Below are positions 24,935 through 33,017 of a DNA stretch of 64,000 nucleotides, piece after piece; position 1 is the first letter of the stretch, and each line of letters opens with the position of its first letter. The position numbers were made by a program, and so were the translations under genes. Under the pieces are notes generated by a model. It was not told the origin of the DNA and did no database searches. It saw only the letters and a program-made list of their open reading frames with translations. The stretch is from Candidatus Hydrogenedentota bacterium. GTDB lineage: Bacteria > Hydrogenedentota > Hydrogenedentia > Hydrogenedentales > SLHB01. The stretch lies in assembly GCA_020848835.1 (NCBI GenBank), contig JADLHJ010000059.1:183854-247853 (forward strand), read 5' to 3'.

Positions 24935-26011
24935 ATGCGAAATTCACAACCATCGAAAGAGATAATGGCGCAGTTGCGTGCGGGATGCGTGATTCCTGCG
25001 CATCCTTTGGCGTTGACGGCGGGGGGGAAGTTTGACGAGCGGCACCAGGCCGCGTTGACGCGGTACTACTGCCATGCGGGCGCTGGGGGCGTTGCGGTCG
25101 GGGTGCACACCACGCAGTTCGCGATTCGCGAGCCGAGGCATGGGTTGTTTCGGCCGGTGATCGAATTGGCGAGCCGGGTGGTGGACGATTATGTGGACGC
25201 AAGCGGGCGGCCAATTATCAAGGTCGGGGGCATCTGCGGGCGGACGCCACAGGCGGTGAAGGAAGCGCGAGCCCTGCGTGACGCCGGGTATCACGTTGGG
25301 TTGTTGAGTCTTTCCGCGCTGGGGAAGGAGCCGATCGCAAAAGTCATCCTGCATTGCAAGGTGATTGCGCAGCAGATTCCTTTGATGGGGTTTTATTTGC
25401 AGCCCGCAGTTGGGGGGCGCTTGTTACCAGTGGAATTCTGGCGGAAGTTTGCTGCGATTGAGAACGTGGTGGGGATCAAGATTGCGCCGTTTAACCGGTA
25501 TCAGACTTTTGACGTGTTGCGCGGGGTGGCGGAGTCTGGGCGCGCAGATGAGATCGCGCTGTACACCGGCAATGATGACAACATTGTGATGGACCTGCTG
25601 ACGAGCTACCGGATCGCAGTAAACAAGAAGCTTGTGCGGCTGCGGTTTGTGGGTGGACTGCTAGGACATTGGGCGTGCTGGACGCGCCAGGCGGTGAAGC
25701 TGCACCACGAATGTCAGCGGATTGTCGAGCACGGGGGAGATGCGCCTGCGGAGATGTTGACGCGCGCGAACGAGGTGACCGACTCGAACGCGGCGTTCTT
25801 CGATTCAGCGAACGCCTTCAAGGGATGCATCGCGGGAATTCATTATGTCCTGAAGCGTCAAGGGCTGATGCGTAGCCGTAGATGCCTCGACCCGACGGAG
25901 TTGCTGTCGCCAGGGCAGCGCGCGGAGATTGAGCGCGTGTATGCCGCCTACCCGCATCTCAACGATGACGCATTCGTGGCGAAGCATATCGACGAATGGC
26001 TGAACGCTTGA
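24935..26011 (+). CDS. dihydrodipicolinate synthase-family (DapA-like) aldolase
   Basis: 358 aa, longer than true DapA (about 290). Class-I aldolase features: N-terminal IPAHPLALTAGGKFDE in place of TPF, GVHTTQFAIREP, and the Schiff-base lysine in NVVGIKIAPFNRYQT. The usual GTTGE is not kept and an extra C-terminal region is present, so lysine synthesis is unlikely; such proteins are often N-acetylneuraminate- or keto-sugar-acid lyase-like enzymes in carbohydrate loci. Start 11 nt before a run of coding signal; rsmD follows after 10 nt. Confidence 0.75.
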   Translation: MRNSQPSKEIMAQLRAGCVIPAHPLALTAGGKFDERHQAALTRYYCHAGAGGVAVGVHTTQFAIREPRHGLFRPVIELASRVVDDYVDASGRPIIKVGGICGRTPQAVKEARALRDAGYHVGLLSLSALGKEPIAKVILHCKVIAQQIPLMGFYLQPAVGGRLLPVEFWRKFAAIENVVGIKIAPFNRYQTFDVLRGVAESGRADEIALYTGNDDNIVMDLLTSYRIAVNKKLVRLRFVGGLLGHWACWTRQAVKLHHECQRIVEHGGDAPAEMLTRANEVTDSNAAFFDSANAFKGCIAGIHYVLKRQGLMRSRRCLDPTELLSPGQRAEIERVYAAYPHLNDDAFVAKHIDEWLNA

Positions 26012-26021
26012 GACGCGCCTA

Positions 26022-26567
26022 ATGTTGCGCGTCATTGCGGGGGAGGCAAAGGGGCACCGACTGGAGACGCCGGAGGGTAGCGTGCGTCCGACATCGGACC
26101 GTGCGCGCGAGGCATTGTTTAGTATTCTTCACACGCGGCTCATTGGTGTGCGCTTCGCGGATTTGTATGCGGGATCGGGCGCGAACGGCATTGAGGCGCT
26201 GAGCCGGGGGGCGGAGCACTGTGCGTTTGTCGATAGCGATTCCCGTGCAATCAACAGTATCGGTAAAAATCTGTTTCACACGAAACTGGGACACAAGTCT
26301 CGAAGTTATCAGTTGACACTGCCCGAGTCTCTTGGGGTGCTTGCCGGCAAAGAGTCCGCCTTCGATATTGTGTTCTGCGACCCTCCTTACGCAGGTACGG
26401 ACTATACACGGCTATTGTCAGAAATCTATGAACACAAACTAGTTGCAGCGGGCGGTCTGGTGATTGTTGAGCACGAGTCCAAGCTCGCATTACCGCAATC
26501 TGTGGGCGGGTTGGAGAAGCAGCGCGATGCCCATTATGGGCGGGTTGGAATGACCTTTTTCGCTTGA
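26022..26567 (+). CDS. rsmD: 16S rRNA (guanine(966)-N2)-methyltransferase
   Basis: 181 aa, family-typical. Methylates G966 of 16S rRNA. Motifs: N-terminal MLRVIAGEAKGHRLETP and RPTSDRAREALFSIL, SAM motif FADLYAGSGANGIEALSRGA, and the catalytic motif IVFCDPPYAGTDY. Starts 10 nt after the DapA-like gene. Confidence 0.95.
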   Translation: MLRVIAGEAKGHRLETPEGSVRPTSDRAREALFSILHTRLIGVRFADLYAGSGANGIEALSRGAEHCAFVDSDSRAINSIGKNLFHTKLGHKSRSYQLTLPESLGVLAGKESAFDIVFCDPPYAGTDYTRLLSEIYEHKLVAAGGLVIVEHESKLALPQSVGGLEKQRDAHYGRVGMTFFA

Positions 26568-26592
26568 CGCTGTATGTGGTATCTGCTAGCAT
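26564..26592 (+). promoter_or_regulatory. nrdR promoter
   Basis: TTGACG (26564-26569), 17-nt spacer, TAGCAT (26587-26592). The -35 overlaps the last codons of rsmD. Places the start of transcription near 26599, at the edge of the candidate NrdR box. Confidence 0.5.
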
Positions 26593-26599
26593 TTGCCTG

Positions 26600-26616
26600 A
26601 CACCATATATAGGTGT
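26600..26616 (+). promoter_or_regulatory. candidate NrdR box (autoregulatory operator)
   Basis: ACACC-ATATATA-GGTGT, resembling the known NrdR-box pattern of ACAC and GTGT arms around an AT-rich centre, though one base longer than the usual 16. It sits immediately after the -10 element of the nrdR promoter. A single site is seen; NrdR boxes usually occur in pairs. Confidence 0.4.
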
Positions 26617-26675
26617 ATGAGTACACGCGTCGAGAATCAGCTTGTGGTTGTCGACACGACTAGAAACGAGGTCAC

Positions 26676-27125
26676 ATGCGCTGCCCGTTTTGTGCGTTCT
26701 TAGAAAGTAAAGTTGTTGACTCGCGTTCGTCGAAAGAAGGCGATTCGATACGGCGTCGTCGTGAGTGTTTGAAATGTACGCGACGCTATACCACGTATGA
26801 ACGCATAGAAGAAGTGGCACAGATGGTGATCAAGAAGGACGGCCGCCGCGAGCCGTTCGACCGCTGGAAGATTAAGAGCGGTATCCTGAAGGCGGTGGAG
26901 AAGCGGCCGGTCAGTTTGGAGCAGGTCGAGTCGTTAATAGATGACGTGGAACGCGCGCTGTTTAATTCAAGCGAGCACGAAGTCTCGACGGACAACATCG
27001 GCCTTGCCGTAATGGAACGCCTGAAGTCGCTGGACGAGGTGGCCTATGTCCGCTTCGCGAGCGTCTACCGTCAGTTCAAGGATTTGAACGAGTTCATGAA
27101 CGAGTTGAAGACGCTGCTGACGTAG
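26676..27125 (+). CDS. nrdR: transcriptional repressor NrdR
   Basis: 149 aa. Represses ribonucleotide reductase genes in response to nucleotides. Zinc ribbon MRCPFC...[15 protein letters not shown] (cysteines at 3, 6 and 31, 34) followed by the ATP-cone ([20 protein letters not shown]) and [14 protein letters not shown] near the end. Good SD (GAGGT) before the ATG. The candidate operator upstream suggests self-repression. No nrd structural genes are in the window. Confidence 0.96.
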   Translation: MRCPFCAFLESKVVDSRSSKEGDSIRRRRECLKCTRRYTTYERIEEVAQMVIKKDGRREPFDRWKIKSGILKAVEKRPVSLEQVESLIDDVERALFNSSEHEVSTDNIGLAVMERLKSLDEVAYVRFASVYRQFKDLNEFMNELKTLLT

Positions 27126-27207
27126 GGACGCGTCCGAATTGCATCCTCCCCGTTCTTTTTGCTAAAGTATTGCCTTTCCGAGCTAATTCCTAGGGAGTTT
27201 TTTTGTC

Positions 27208-27471
27208 ATGCCGAATACCAAGACGGCCAAGGCGCGCGACATTACGAACGAGCGCAACCGCAAGCGCAACGTCGCGATCCGGTCGAAAATGAAGACGCAC
27301 GTGAAGGACGCGGCCACCGCGCTCGACGCGAAAGACAAGGATAGCGTAAAGAAGACGCTGACCAAGGCGCTGGCGGAAATCGACCGCGCTGCCGCCAAAG
27401 GCGTCCTGCACAAGAACGCCGCAGCGCGCAAGAAGTCCACGCTGCAGCGCCGCGCCGCCGCACTCGCGTAA
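27208..27471 (+). CDS. rpsT: 30S ribosomal protein S20
   Basis: 87 aa, lysine/arginine/alanine-rich, normal for S20, which binds the 5' domain of 16S rRNA. Signatures: MPNTKTAKARDITNERNRKRN, IRSKMKTHVKDA, and AAKGVLHKNAAARKKSTLQRR. SD AGGGAG precedes the ATG. Monocistronic, ending in a very strong terminator. Confidence 0.96.
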   Translation: MPNTKTAKARDITNERNRKRNVAIRSKMKTHVKDAATALDAKDKDSVKKTLTKALAEIDRAAAKGVLHKNAAARKKSTLQRRAAALA

Positions 27472-27493
27472 CGCCGCATCACCAGTATATTTT

Positions 27494-27537
27494 CCGCAGG
27501 CCGGTTTCACCGTAAACCGGCCTGCGGTTGTTTTTTT
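27494..27537 (+). terminator. rho-independent terminator of rpsT
   Basis: Perfect 14-bp stem (27494-27507 with 27514-27527, 6-nt loop CACCGT) followed by TTG and seven T. Confidence 0.95.
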
Positions 27538-27618
27538 GTGGAATTGCACTTGGGAGCGCCATTGCGGCTAGAATTGGGCGGCGCTAAATCCGGGGTGGTA
27601 TACAAGGGAGCACGATCC

Positions 27619-28467
27619 ATGCGGGCAGTTGTGAAAGGTCTCATTACACTGATGGCGTTTATGGTGTGTGGCGTTACGGAGTCGGGCGCGGCGGAAGCGA
27701 AGCCGCCGCTGCGGGCGCTGCTCATACTAGGTGGATGTTGCCACGATTATGCTGTGCAGAAGGATATCCTCAAGGCGGGTCTCGAAGAACGCGCGAATAT
27801 TGAAGTTGATGTGGTGTATTCAGAGGATAAATCCACCGCGCCGCCGCTGCCGATTTATGGCAATGCAAAGTATGCAGACGGGTACGACGTGGTGATTCAT
27901 GACGAGTGCTCGGCTGACATTAAAGATAAGGCCGTCGTGGAAGGCGTGCTTGCCCCGCACCGCGCCGGGATTCCGGGTGTAAACCTGCATTGTGCGATGC
28001 ACAGCTACCGCACCGCACCAGATGTGAAGGTGCCGGTGCAGGCGGGGACGGGCGAGTCGTTGTGGTTTGATTATCTTGGTGTGCAATCGTCGGGGCATGG
28101 TCCGCAGAAGCCGGTTGCGATTACGTTTGTGGACAAGGCGCATCCGGTGACAAAGAACCTTGCCGATTGGACCACGATCAAGGAAGAGCTTTACAACAAC
28201 ATCGTAGTACGCGATGCGACCAAGGTGCTGGCGCGCGGGATGCAGGAGCCGAACGACAAACCGAACTTCACCGAGTCGGCGGTGGTGTGGACGAATGAGT
28301 ACGGCGATAAGAAGGCGCGCGTGTTTTCCACGACGATTGGTCACAACAACGAGACAGTTGCCGATGAGCGGTATCTGGACTTGGTGACGCGCGGGGTGTT
28401 GTGGGCCTGCGGGAAGTTGGATGATGCCGGCAAGCCGTTTGATGGGTATGGGCCTTTGCCGCGATAA
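27619..28467 (+). CDS. secreted ThuA-like domain protein
   Basis: 282 aa from the ATG at 27619 (AAGGGAG upstream); the start at 27538 falls at the rpsT terminator. Signal peptide VVKGLITLMAFMVCGVTESGAA. ThuA-type glutamine-amidotransferase-like fold: RALLILGGCCHDY, YDVVIHDECSAD, PGVNLHCAMHSYR, ITFVDKAHPVTKNL, and VFSTTIGHNNETVADERYL followed by RGVLWACG. ThuA proteins are linked to trehalose and other sugar use in planctomycete-like bacteria; exact reaction unknown. Confidence 0.85.
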   Translation: MRAVVKGLITLMAFMVCGVTESGAAEAKPPLRALLILGGCCHDYAVQKDILKAGLEERANIEVDVVYSEDKSTAPPLPIYGNAKYADGYDVVIHDECSADIKDKAVVEGVLAPHRAGIPGVNLHCAMHSYRTAPDVKVPVQAGTGESLWFDYLGVQSSGHGPQKPVAITFVDKAHPVTKNLADWTTIKEELYNNIVVRDATKVLARGMQEPNDKPNFTESAVVWTNEYGDKKARVFSTTIGHNNETVADERYLDLVTRGVLWACGKLDDAGKPFDGYGPLPR

Positions 28468-28511
28468 GACAGGCTGTTGTTGTTTGTGAGGAAATGCGCT
28501 AGTGTGGATAC

Positions 28512-28712
28512 ATGAGCATTGCTGAAATAAAGAACGCAATTGAGGCCCTATCTTTTAAAGAGCGGTGCGAATTGACCGCATGGCTTCAAGACTTTCCGGC
28601 GGACGATTGGGACCGGGAGATGGAGGCCGATGCACGCGCTGGCCGGTTCGATGCCTTGGTTCGCGAAGCCGAAGCGGAATATGAGCGGGGAGAATGTCGC
28701 CCGTTTCCGTGA
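28512..28712 (+). CDS. type II antitoxin-like small protein
   Basis: 66 aa, acidic. N-terminus IAEIKNAIEALSFKERCELTAWLQD, then DDWDREMEADARAGRFDALVREAEAEYERGE, the usual composition of small antitoxins of RelE/ParE-type modules (helical N-part, acidic toxin-wrapping C-part). Its stop lies 19 nt into the toxin gene, so the two are translationally linked. Confidence 0.7.
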   Translation: MSIAEIKNAIEALSFKERCELTAWLQDFPADDWDREMEADARAGRFDALVREAEAEYERGECRPFP

Positions 28713-28963
28713 AAAGCGTCGTTCACCGGCGATTTTGGATCTTATACCGACAGTTGCCTGAACCCGTCCAATTCCTTGCGGTCAAAAATTTTCAACTATG
28801 GCTGGCAAATCCCGGCCATCCCTCACTGCAGTTCAAGCCGATTTCAGGTGACCTTTGGTCTGTACGAATAGGCGCTCACTATAGGGCTGTGGGTAAGTTT
28901 CGCGATCCTAATACGTTTCTTTGGCTTTGGATCGGCACTCATGGGGATTACGACAAGATCTAG
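28694..28963 (+). CDS. RelE/ParE-superfamily toxin
   Basis: 89 aa, basic. Motifs: FWILYRQLPEPVQFLAVKNFQLW, PSLQFKPISGDLWSVRIGAHYRAVGKF and WLWIGTHGDYDKI, close to the HigB/RelE-like ribonuclease fold (RIGxHYRAxG with the terminal HxDYDK). Predicted to cleave mRNA on the ribosome and to be neutralised by the upstream antitoxin, although no activity can be proved from sequence. Lies just before the arsenic operon. Confidence 0.78.
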   Translation: MSPVSVKSVVHRRFWILYRQLPEPVQFLAVKNFQLWLANPGHPSLQFKPISGDLWSVRIGAHYRAVGKFRDPNTFLWLWIGTHGDYDKI

Positions 28964-28980
28964 CGGTCATTCGATTGTTA

Positions 28981-29018
28981 TTGACTATGCAATAATAATT
29001 TGATATTTTTAGAATTAT
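28981..29018 (+). promoter_or_regulatory. ars operon promoter and ArsR operator candidate
   Basis: TTGACT (28981-28986), 17-nt spacer, TATTTT (29004-29009). A perfect inverted repeat ATAATT (28995-29000) and AATTAT (29013-29018) brackets the -10 element. The predicted start is next to the arsR ATG at 29017, and no SD is visible, so arsR may be translated from a leaderless mRNA. Confidence 0.55.
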
Positions 29019-29391
29019 GAAAATAAAAGATGCATTGGACGCCTTGGGAAGTCTATCGCAGGAGACGCGGTTGCGTGTGTTCCGGTTGTTGGTGCGGCGC
29101 GGGCCGGACGGGTTGACGGCGGGGGAGATTGCGGACGCGCTCGGGGTGCCCGCGCCGACTTTGTCGTTTCACCTCGCGCATCTGACGCGGGCCGGCCTTT
29201 TGCAGTTCCGGCGCGATGGACGCAGTTTGACGTATTCGGTAAACCAGGACGGCATGCGTGGTTTGTTGCAGTTTTTGACGGAGGACTGTTGCGGCGGGAA
29301 TCCCGCTTTGTGCGGCGAGCTTGTGCAAAAGGCTGCGTGCGGGAATTTGCCTGCGGCAAAGAAGAAGCGCGCGAACGCAGCGAATGGGTGA
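29017..29391 (+). CDS. arsR: ArsR-family arsenic-responsive repressor
   Basis: 124 aa. Winged helix: LGSLSQETRLRVFRLLVRRGPDGLTAGEIADALGVPAPTLSFHL with the recognition helix at APTLSFHLAHL and wing FRRDGRSLTYSVN. The usual CVC metal site in helix 3 is not present; instead cysteines cluster near the C-terminus (EDCCGGNPALC), the pattern of ArsR versions with a C-terminal As(III) site. Overlaps arsC by 8 nt; heads arsR-arsC-acr3-DGC. Confidence 0.9.
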   Translation: MKIKDALDALGSLSQETRLRVFRLLVRRGPDGLTAGEIADALGVPAPTLSFHLAHLTRAGLLQFRRDGRSLTYSVNQDGMRGLLQFLTEDCCGGNPALCGELVQKAACGNLPAAKKKRANAANG

Positions 29392-29839
29392 TTCGGTAGA
29401 CAAATTAAAGGTGCTGTTTCTCTGCACGGGCAACTCATGCCGCAGCCAAATGGCGGAAGGCTGGGCGCGGCATTTGAAGTCCAATGTCATCGATGCATAT
29501 TCGGCGGGCACCGTCACGCACGGATTGAATCCAAACGCAGTGAAGGTGATGTCTGAAGCGGGAGTAGATATTTCGCAACATGTTTCCAAGACGCTGGCCT
29601 CGCTGAAAGATGTGACGTTTGACTGGGTTATTTCTGTTTGCGACAACGCGCGCGAGGCGTGCCCGGTGTTTCCGGGCCGCACAAGGCAGTTTCATATTTC
29701 GTTTGACGATCCGCCGCGGCTTGCGGCAACTGCGGCGAACGACGAAGAAGCGCTTGCGCACTACCGACGCGTGCGCGATGAAATTCGGGAATTCGTAGAA
29801 ACGCTGCCGGGCGCGCTCACGAACGACGCAGCACGGTAA
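29384..29839 (+). CDS. arsC: arsenate reductase, low-molecular-weight phosphatase type
   Basis: 151 aa from the ATG at 29384, overlapping arsR. Reduces arsenate to arsenite for export. P-loop LFLCTGNSCRSQMAEGWAR (catalytic Cys in C-x5-R-S), later SVCDNAREACPVFPG with the further cysteines expected of thioredoxin-coupled ArsC, and DDPPRLAA. The trxB gene about 6 kb downstream could supply reducing power indirectly. Confidence 0.93.
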   Translation: MGDSVDKLKVLFLCTGNSCRSQMAEGWARHLKSNVIDAYSAGTVTHGLNPNAVKVMSEAGVDISQHVSKTLASLKDVTFDWVISVCDNAREACPVFPGRTRQFHISFDDPPRLAATAANDEEALAHYRRVRDEIREFVETLPGALTNDAAR

Positions 29840-29857
29840 TCATATTTGGGGGGATTC

Positions 29858-30937
29858 ATGAGCGGAGGTGTGACAAAACAGCTTTCCTTTCTGGATCGCT
29901 ATTTAACGTTGTGGATTTTTGCGGCAATGGCGCTGGGTGTGGGGCTCGGTTATTTCATTCCGGGTGTTGAAGTATTTATCAACCGGTTTCAAGCGGGCAC
30001 GACCAATATCCCCATCGCGGTGGGGCTGATTCTCATGATGTACGCGCCACTCGCGAAAGTGCGCTATGAGGAATTGGGCGATGTGTTTCGCAATGTGCGG
30101 GTGCTTGGGTTATCGCTGCTTCAGAATTGGGTGATTGGACCCATCCTCATGTTCGCGCTTGCGATAGTGTTTCTGCGCGATTATCCGGAGTACATGGCCG
30201 GCTTGATCATGATTGGTCTTGCAAGGTGTATCGCGATGGTAATTGTGTGGAACGAACTGGCGCAGGGCGACACCGAATATTGCGCGGGGCTACTGGCGTT
30301 TAACAGCGTGTTTCAGGTGCTTTTTTACAGCGTGTACGCGTGGTTCTTTGTCACGGTGCTGCCGCCACTATTCGGTCTGCAAGGCAGTGTCGTCCAGATC
30401 ACAATCGGGCAGATCGCAAAGAGCGTGTTCATCTATCTTGGCATTCCATTTCTTGCGGGCATGCTGACGCGGCTTGTATTGGTCAGCGCGAAAGGCAAGG
30501 AATGGTATCACCGCGAATTCATTCCACGAATTAGCCCGCTCACGCTTATTGCACTGTTATTCACGATCGTCGTCATGTTCAGCCTGAAGGGGAGCCTGAT
30601 TGTTCGCATTCCCCTGGATGTCGTGCGTATTGCCGTGCCGTTGCTAATTTATTTCGTGGTGATGTTTCTGGTGAGTTTTTGGATGGGGAAGAAGGTGGGC
30701 GCGGACTATTCGAAAACCGCGACGTTGTCTTTCACCGCGGCGTCGAACAATTTCGAATTGGCGATTGCGGTGGCAGTGGCGGTGTTTGGCATCAATTCTG
30801 GAGCGGCGTTCGCCGCGGTTATCGGGCCGTTGGTTGAAGTACCCGTACTGATTGGTTTGGTAAACGTCGCGCTGTGGTTTCAGCGGCGCTACTTCGCAGG
30901 GGGCGAGGTCGCGCCGGTGGCAGCCCAAGCGCGTTAA
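29858..30937 (+). CDS. acr3: arsenite efflux transporter ACR3
   Basis: 359 aa from the ATG at 29858 (GGGGGGA upstream; the GTG/ATG at 29846 adds only four residues). About ten membrane helices. ACR3 signatures: [45 protein letters not shown], the cysteine helix [22 protein letters not shown] and [20 protein letters not shown]. Exports As(III). Third gene of the ars operon. Confidence 0.94.
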   Translation: MSGGVTKQLSFLDRYLTLWIFAAMALGVGLGYFIPGVEVFINRFQAGTTNIPIAVGLILMMYAPLAKVRYEELGDVFRNVRVLGLSLLQNWVIGPILMFALAIVFLRDYPEYMAGLIMIGLARCIAMVIVWNELAQGDTEYCAGLLAFNSVFQVLFYSVYAWFFVTVLPPLFGLQGSVVQITIGQIAKSVFIYLGIPFLAGMLTRLVLVSAKGKEWYHREFIPRISPLTLIALLFTIVVMFSLKGSLIVRIPLDVVRIAVPLLIYFVVMFLVSFWMGKKVGADYSKTATLSFTAASNNFELAIAVAVAVFGINSGAAFAAVIGPLVEVPVLIGLVNVALWFQRRYFAGGEVAPVAAQAR

Positions 30938-30981
30938 ATTGCGCGAGCGACTTATCCGCGCATTTTTTGGGGGGAACGGCG

Positions 30982-31356
30982 ATGAGTACAGAAGGCGGAT
31001 GCCAGGCGAAATCGGGGGACAAACTGATCTTTTCATGTTCCGGAGCGGCGGATGTAGGGGCTGTTGCCGATCTCGCTGCCCGGCGGCTGACGAAGGAAGG
31101 TCATGGCAAGATGTTTTGTCTTGCGGGCGTGGGCGGACGCGTGCCGGCGATTATCGAGCGCACGTCAAATGCGGAGAAGATACTCGCGATTGACGGGTGT
31201 GAACTGGACTGCGTGAAGAATTGCTTGGAACATGCTGGGTTCACTGAAATCGCCCATGTTCGTCTTGCGGACCTCGGGATGCAGAAGGGCAAGACCGCAG
31301 TGACGGACGAAGTAGTTGTACAAGTTGTTGCTGCGGGCGCGGAAAAACTGAAATGA
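30982..31356 (+). CDS. DGC-domain putative zinc-binding protein of the ars operon
   Basis: 124 aa from the ATG at 30982 (GGGGGGAAC upstream). DGC domain: LIFSCSGAADVGAVADLAARRL, MFCLAGVGGRVPAI, and the name-giving IDGCELDCVKNCLEHAG, with a run of cysteines able to bind metal. DGC proteins often sit in ars operons beside ArsR and ACR3 but their role is not established; a metal chaperone or sensor is possible. Last gene of the operon, 45 nt after acr3. Confidence 0.85.
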   Translation: MSTEGGCQAKSGDKLIFSCSGAADVGAVADLAARRLTKEGHGKMFCLAGVGGRVPAIIERTSNAEKILAIDGCELDCVKNCLEHAGFTEIAHVRLADLGMQKGKTAVTDEVVVQVVAAGAEKLK

Positions 31357-31395
31357 ACTGGTCAGGATCTCCGAACATTCGGACGTCTGACTGAT

Positions 31396-31440
31396 AACAG
31401 CCAAAGCGGTGTCTGCCCGCCACCGCACTCCAAATAGTCA
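31396..31440 (-). repeat. REP-like hairpin element, solo copy
   Basis: Minus-strand reading: GACTATTTGGAGTGCGGTGGCGGGCAGACACCGCTTTGGCTGTT. The stem is GCGGTG/CACCGC. It matches four other copies at 50577-50676 and 52291-52395, sharing GAGTGCG...CGCTTT flanks with covarying stem bases. Confidence 0.8.
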
Positions 31441-31452
31441 TTCACCGGAAAT

Positions 31453-31884
31453 TTAAGCGATGAGCGGTTCGCGGGCGGGGTTAGCGCGGCGCAGTTTTTT
31501 CCAGCCGGATTCCCAGAGGCGTTCGAAGGGGCGTTGCAGATAGCGGCATTCGAGCCGGGGGCCGATACCGAGCATATGCGGAATGTGGACCTCTTCGAAA
31601 CCGTATATGGTCGTACCATTTGGCGCGGGCGAGAAGTTCACGTCGCCTTCGCCGCGCCAGATGCCGCCGAATATCCAGTGGACGCGCTCGTTGGGGACAA
31701 CGATATCTACCCGTAAAACCAGGGATATCGGGAATTTTTTGAGGCCTACCGTGTACCAGCCGTTGCCACGATCAATGATGCGATCATCGAACGCGAAGAT
31801 GCGGACCCAATCGTGAGGCGTGGGAAAGTAGGAGAAAGCCTGCTCAAGCGGGACAGGAAACGTTTCGTTGAAGTCTACGCGCAT
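31453..31884 (-). CDS. SRPBCC (START-like) domain protein
   Basis: 143 aa from the ATG at 31884, chosen because a strong SD (AGGAGGTCC) precedes it; the start at 31911 overlaps queA. Begins MRVDFNETFPVPLEQAFSYFPTPHDW, the usual first strand and helix of polyketide-cyclase/SRPBCC proteins, then VLRVDIVVPNERVHWIFGGIWRGEGDVNF and a long C-terminal helix. Binds some hydrophobic ligand in this family; none can be named. Probably downstream of queA in the same transcript (23 nt). Confidence 0.65.
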   Translation of the reverse strand: MRVDFNETFPVPLEQAFSYFPTPHDWVRIFAFDDRIIDRGNGWYTVGLKKFPISLVLRVDIVVPNERVHWIFGGIWRGEGDVNFSPAPNGTTIYGFEEVHIPHMLGIGPRLECRYLQRPFERLWESGWKKLRRANPAREPLIA

Positions 31885-31907
31885 GGTGAGGACCTCCTCG
31901 CTTCGCG

Positions 31908-32927
31908 TCACAAGATTAGCATGACATCGCCGAAGGAGTAGAAGCGAAATTTTTCTGCGATGGCGCGATGGTACGCTTCGCGCATGAGTTCGATGCCGCC
32001 GAAGGCGTAAACGAGGGCCAATAGACTGCTGCGGGGTAGGTGGAAGTTTGTTTGAAGCGCGTCTACCGCCCGGAATGTATAGGGCGGGTAGATGTAGTGC
32101 GCGGTTTCGCCGCCGCCGGGTTGAATTATTCCATCAATACATTGCGATTCGAGTACGCGTGTTGATGTAGTGCCCACTGCAATTATCTGGCCGCCCGCAT
32201 CGCTCGTTGCGTTTATGGTGTCCGCCGTTTTTTGTGAGAGTTCGAAGTGTTCCGCTTCGAGTTTGTGATCCTCGATGTTTTCGGTACGCACCGGGCTGAA
32301 GGTGCCGTAACCGACGTGCAGGGTTAGTGTTGTGCGTTTCACTCCTTTGGTGTCGAGCGATGCGAATACTTCGTCTGTGAAGTGCAGGCCGGCAGTGGGC
32401 GCAGCGACGGAGCCCGGTTCCTGTGCGTAGATGGTTTGGTAGCGCGCGGTGTCGGACGGTTCGGAATGTCCTCGGCGAATGTATGGGGGAAGGGGCACAT
32501 CGCCGGATTGCTCGAGTATTGGCAGGACATCCGGCGTATCGAAGACCACGCGGCGGCGTCCATCGCCACGGCGTTCCTCGATGGTCGCAGAGATGGGGCC
32601 GACGGCCACGCGCGTGCCAGGCGCAATTTTTGCGGAAGGTTTCACGAGCGCTTCCCACTCGCCCGGCGCTGTCTCGTGCAATAGAAATATTTCAGCCTTG
32701 CCGCCCGAGGGACGAGTCGCGTAGAGGCGCGCGCGGATCACGCGCGTTTGGTTAAGCACCATGCAATCCCCGGCGCGCAGATAGTTTGCGACGTTGCGGT
32801 ATACGTCTACTCGCATGTCTCCGGTTGCGCGATTGATCACGAGCAGGCGCGACGCGTCGCGCCTGTCTGCGGGGTGTTGTGCGATTAATTCTTCGGGGAG
32901 GTCGTAGTCGAGTTCGGAAATATGCAT
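31908..32927 (-). CDS. queA: S-adenosylmethionine:tRNA ribosyltransferase-isomerase
   Basis: 339 aa from the ATG at 32927. Transfers the ribosyl part of SAM to preQ1-tRNA to make epoxyqueuosine. Motifs: DYDLPEELIAQHPADRRDASRLLV, DCMVLNQTRVIRARL, YIRRGHSEPSDTARYQTIYA, VAAPTAGLHFTDEV, HVGYGTFSPVRTENIEDHKLEAEHF and the C-terminal FHLPRSSLLALVYAFGG...FYSFGDVMLIL. All core regions intact. No other queuosine genes in the window. Confidence 0.96.
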   Translation of the reverse strand: MHISELDYDLPEELIAQHPADRRDASRLLVINRATGDMRVDVYRNVANYLRAGDCMVLNQTRVIRARLYATRPSGGKAEIFLLHETAPGEWEALVKPSAKIAPGTRVAVGPISATIEERRGDGRRRVVFDTPDVLPILEQSGDVPLPPYIRRGHSEPSDTARYQTIYAQEPGSVAAPTAGLHFTDEVFASLDTKGVKRTTLTLHVGYGTFSPVRTENIEDHKLEAEHFELSQKTADTINATSDAGGQIIAVGTTSTRVLESQCIDGIIQPGGGETAHYIYPPYTFRAVDALQTNFHLPRSSLLALVYAFGGIELMREAYHRAIAEKFRFYSFGDVMLIL

Positions 32928-33017
32928 TCGGTTATAATCGCATGCGTGCACACTTGGGTAAAAGCTACTCGCTCACTCATTTGATATTTCACACGCGTTT
33001 TCTAAAGGAGAAGTAGA

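Noticed and set aside
24792-25214. N-terminal extension of the esterase ORF
   Set aside because: Pro/Arg/Ser-rich, antisense to the DapA-like gene; the internal ATG starts a signal peptide.
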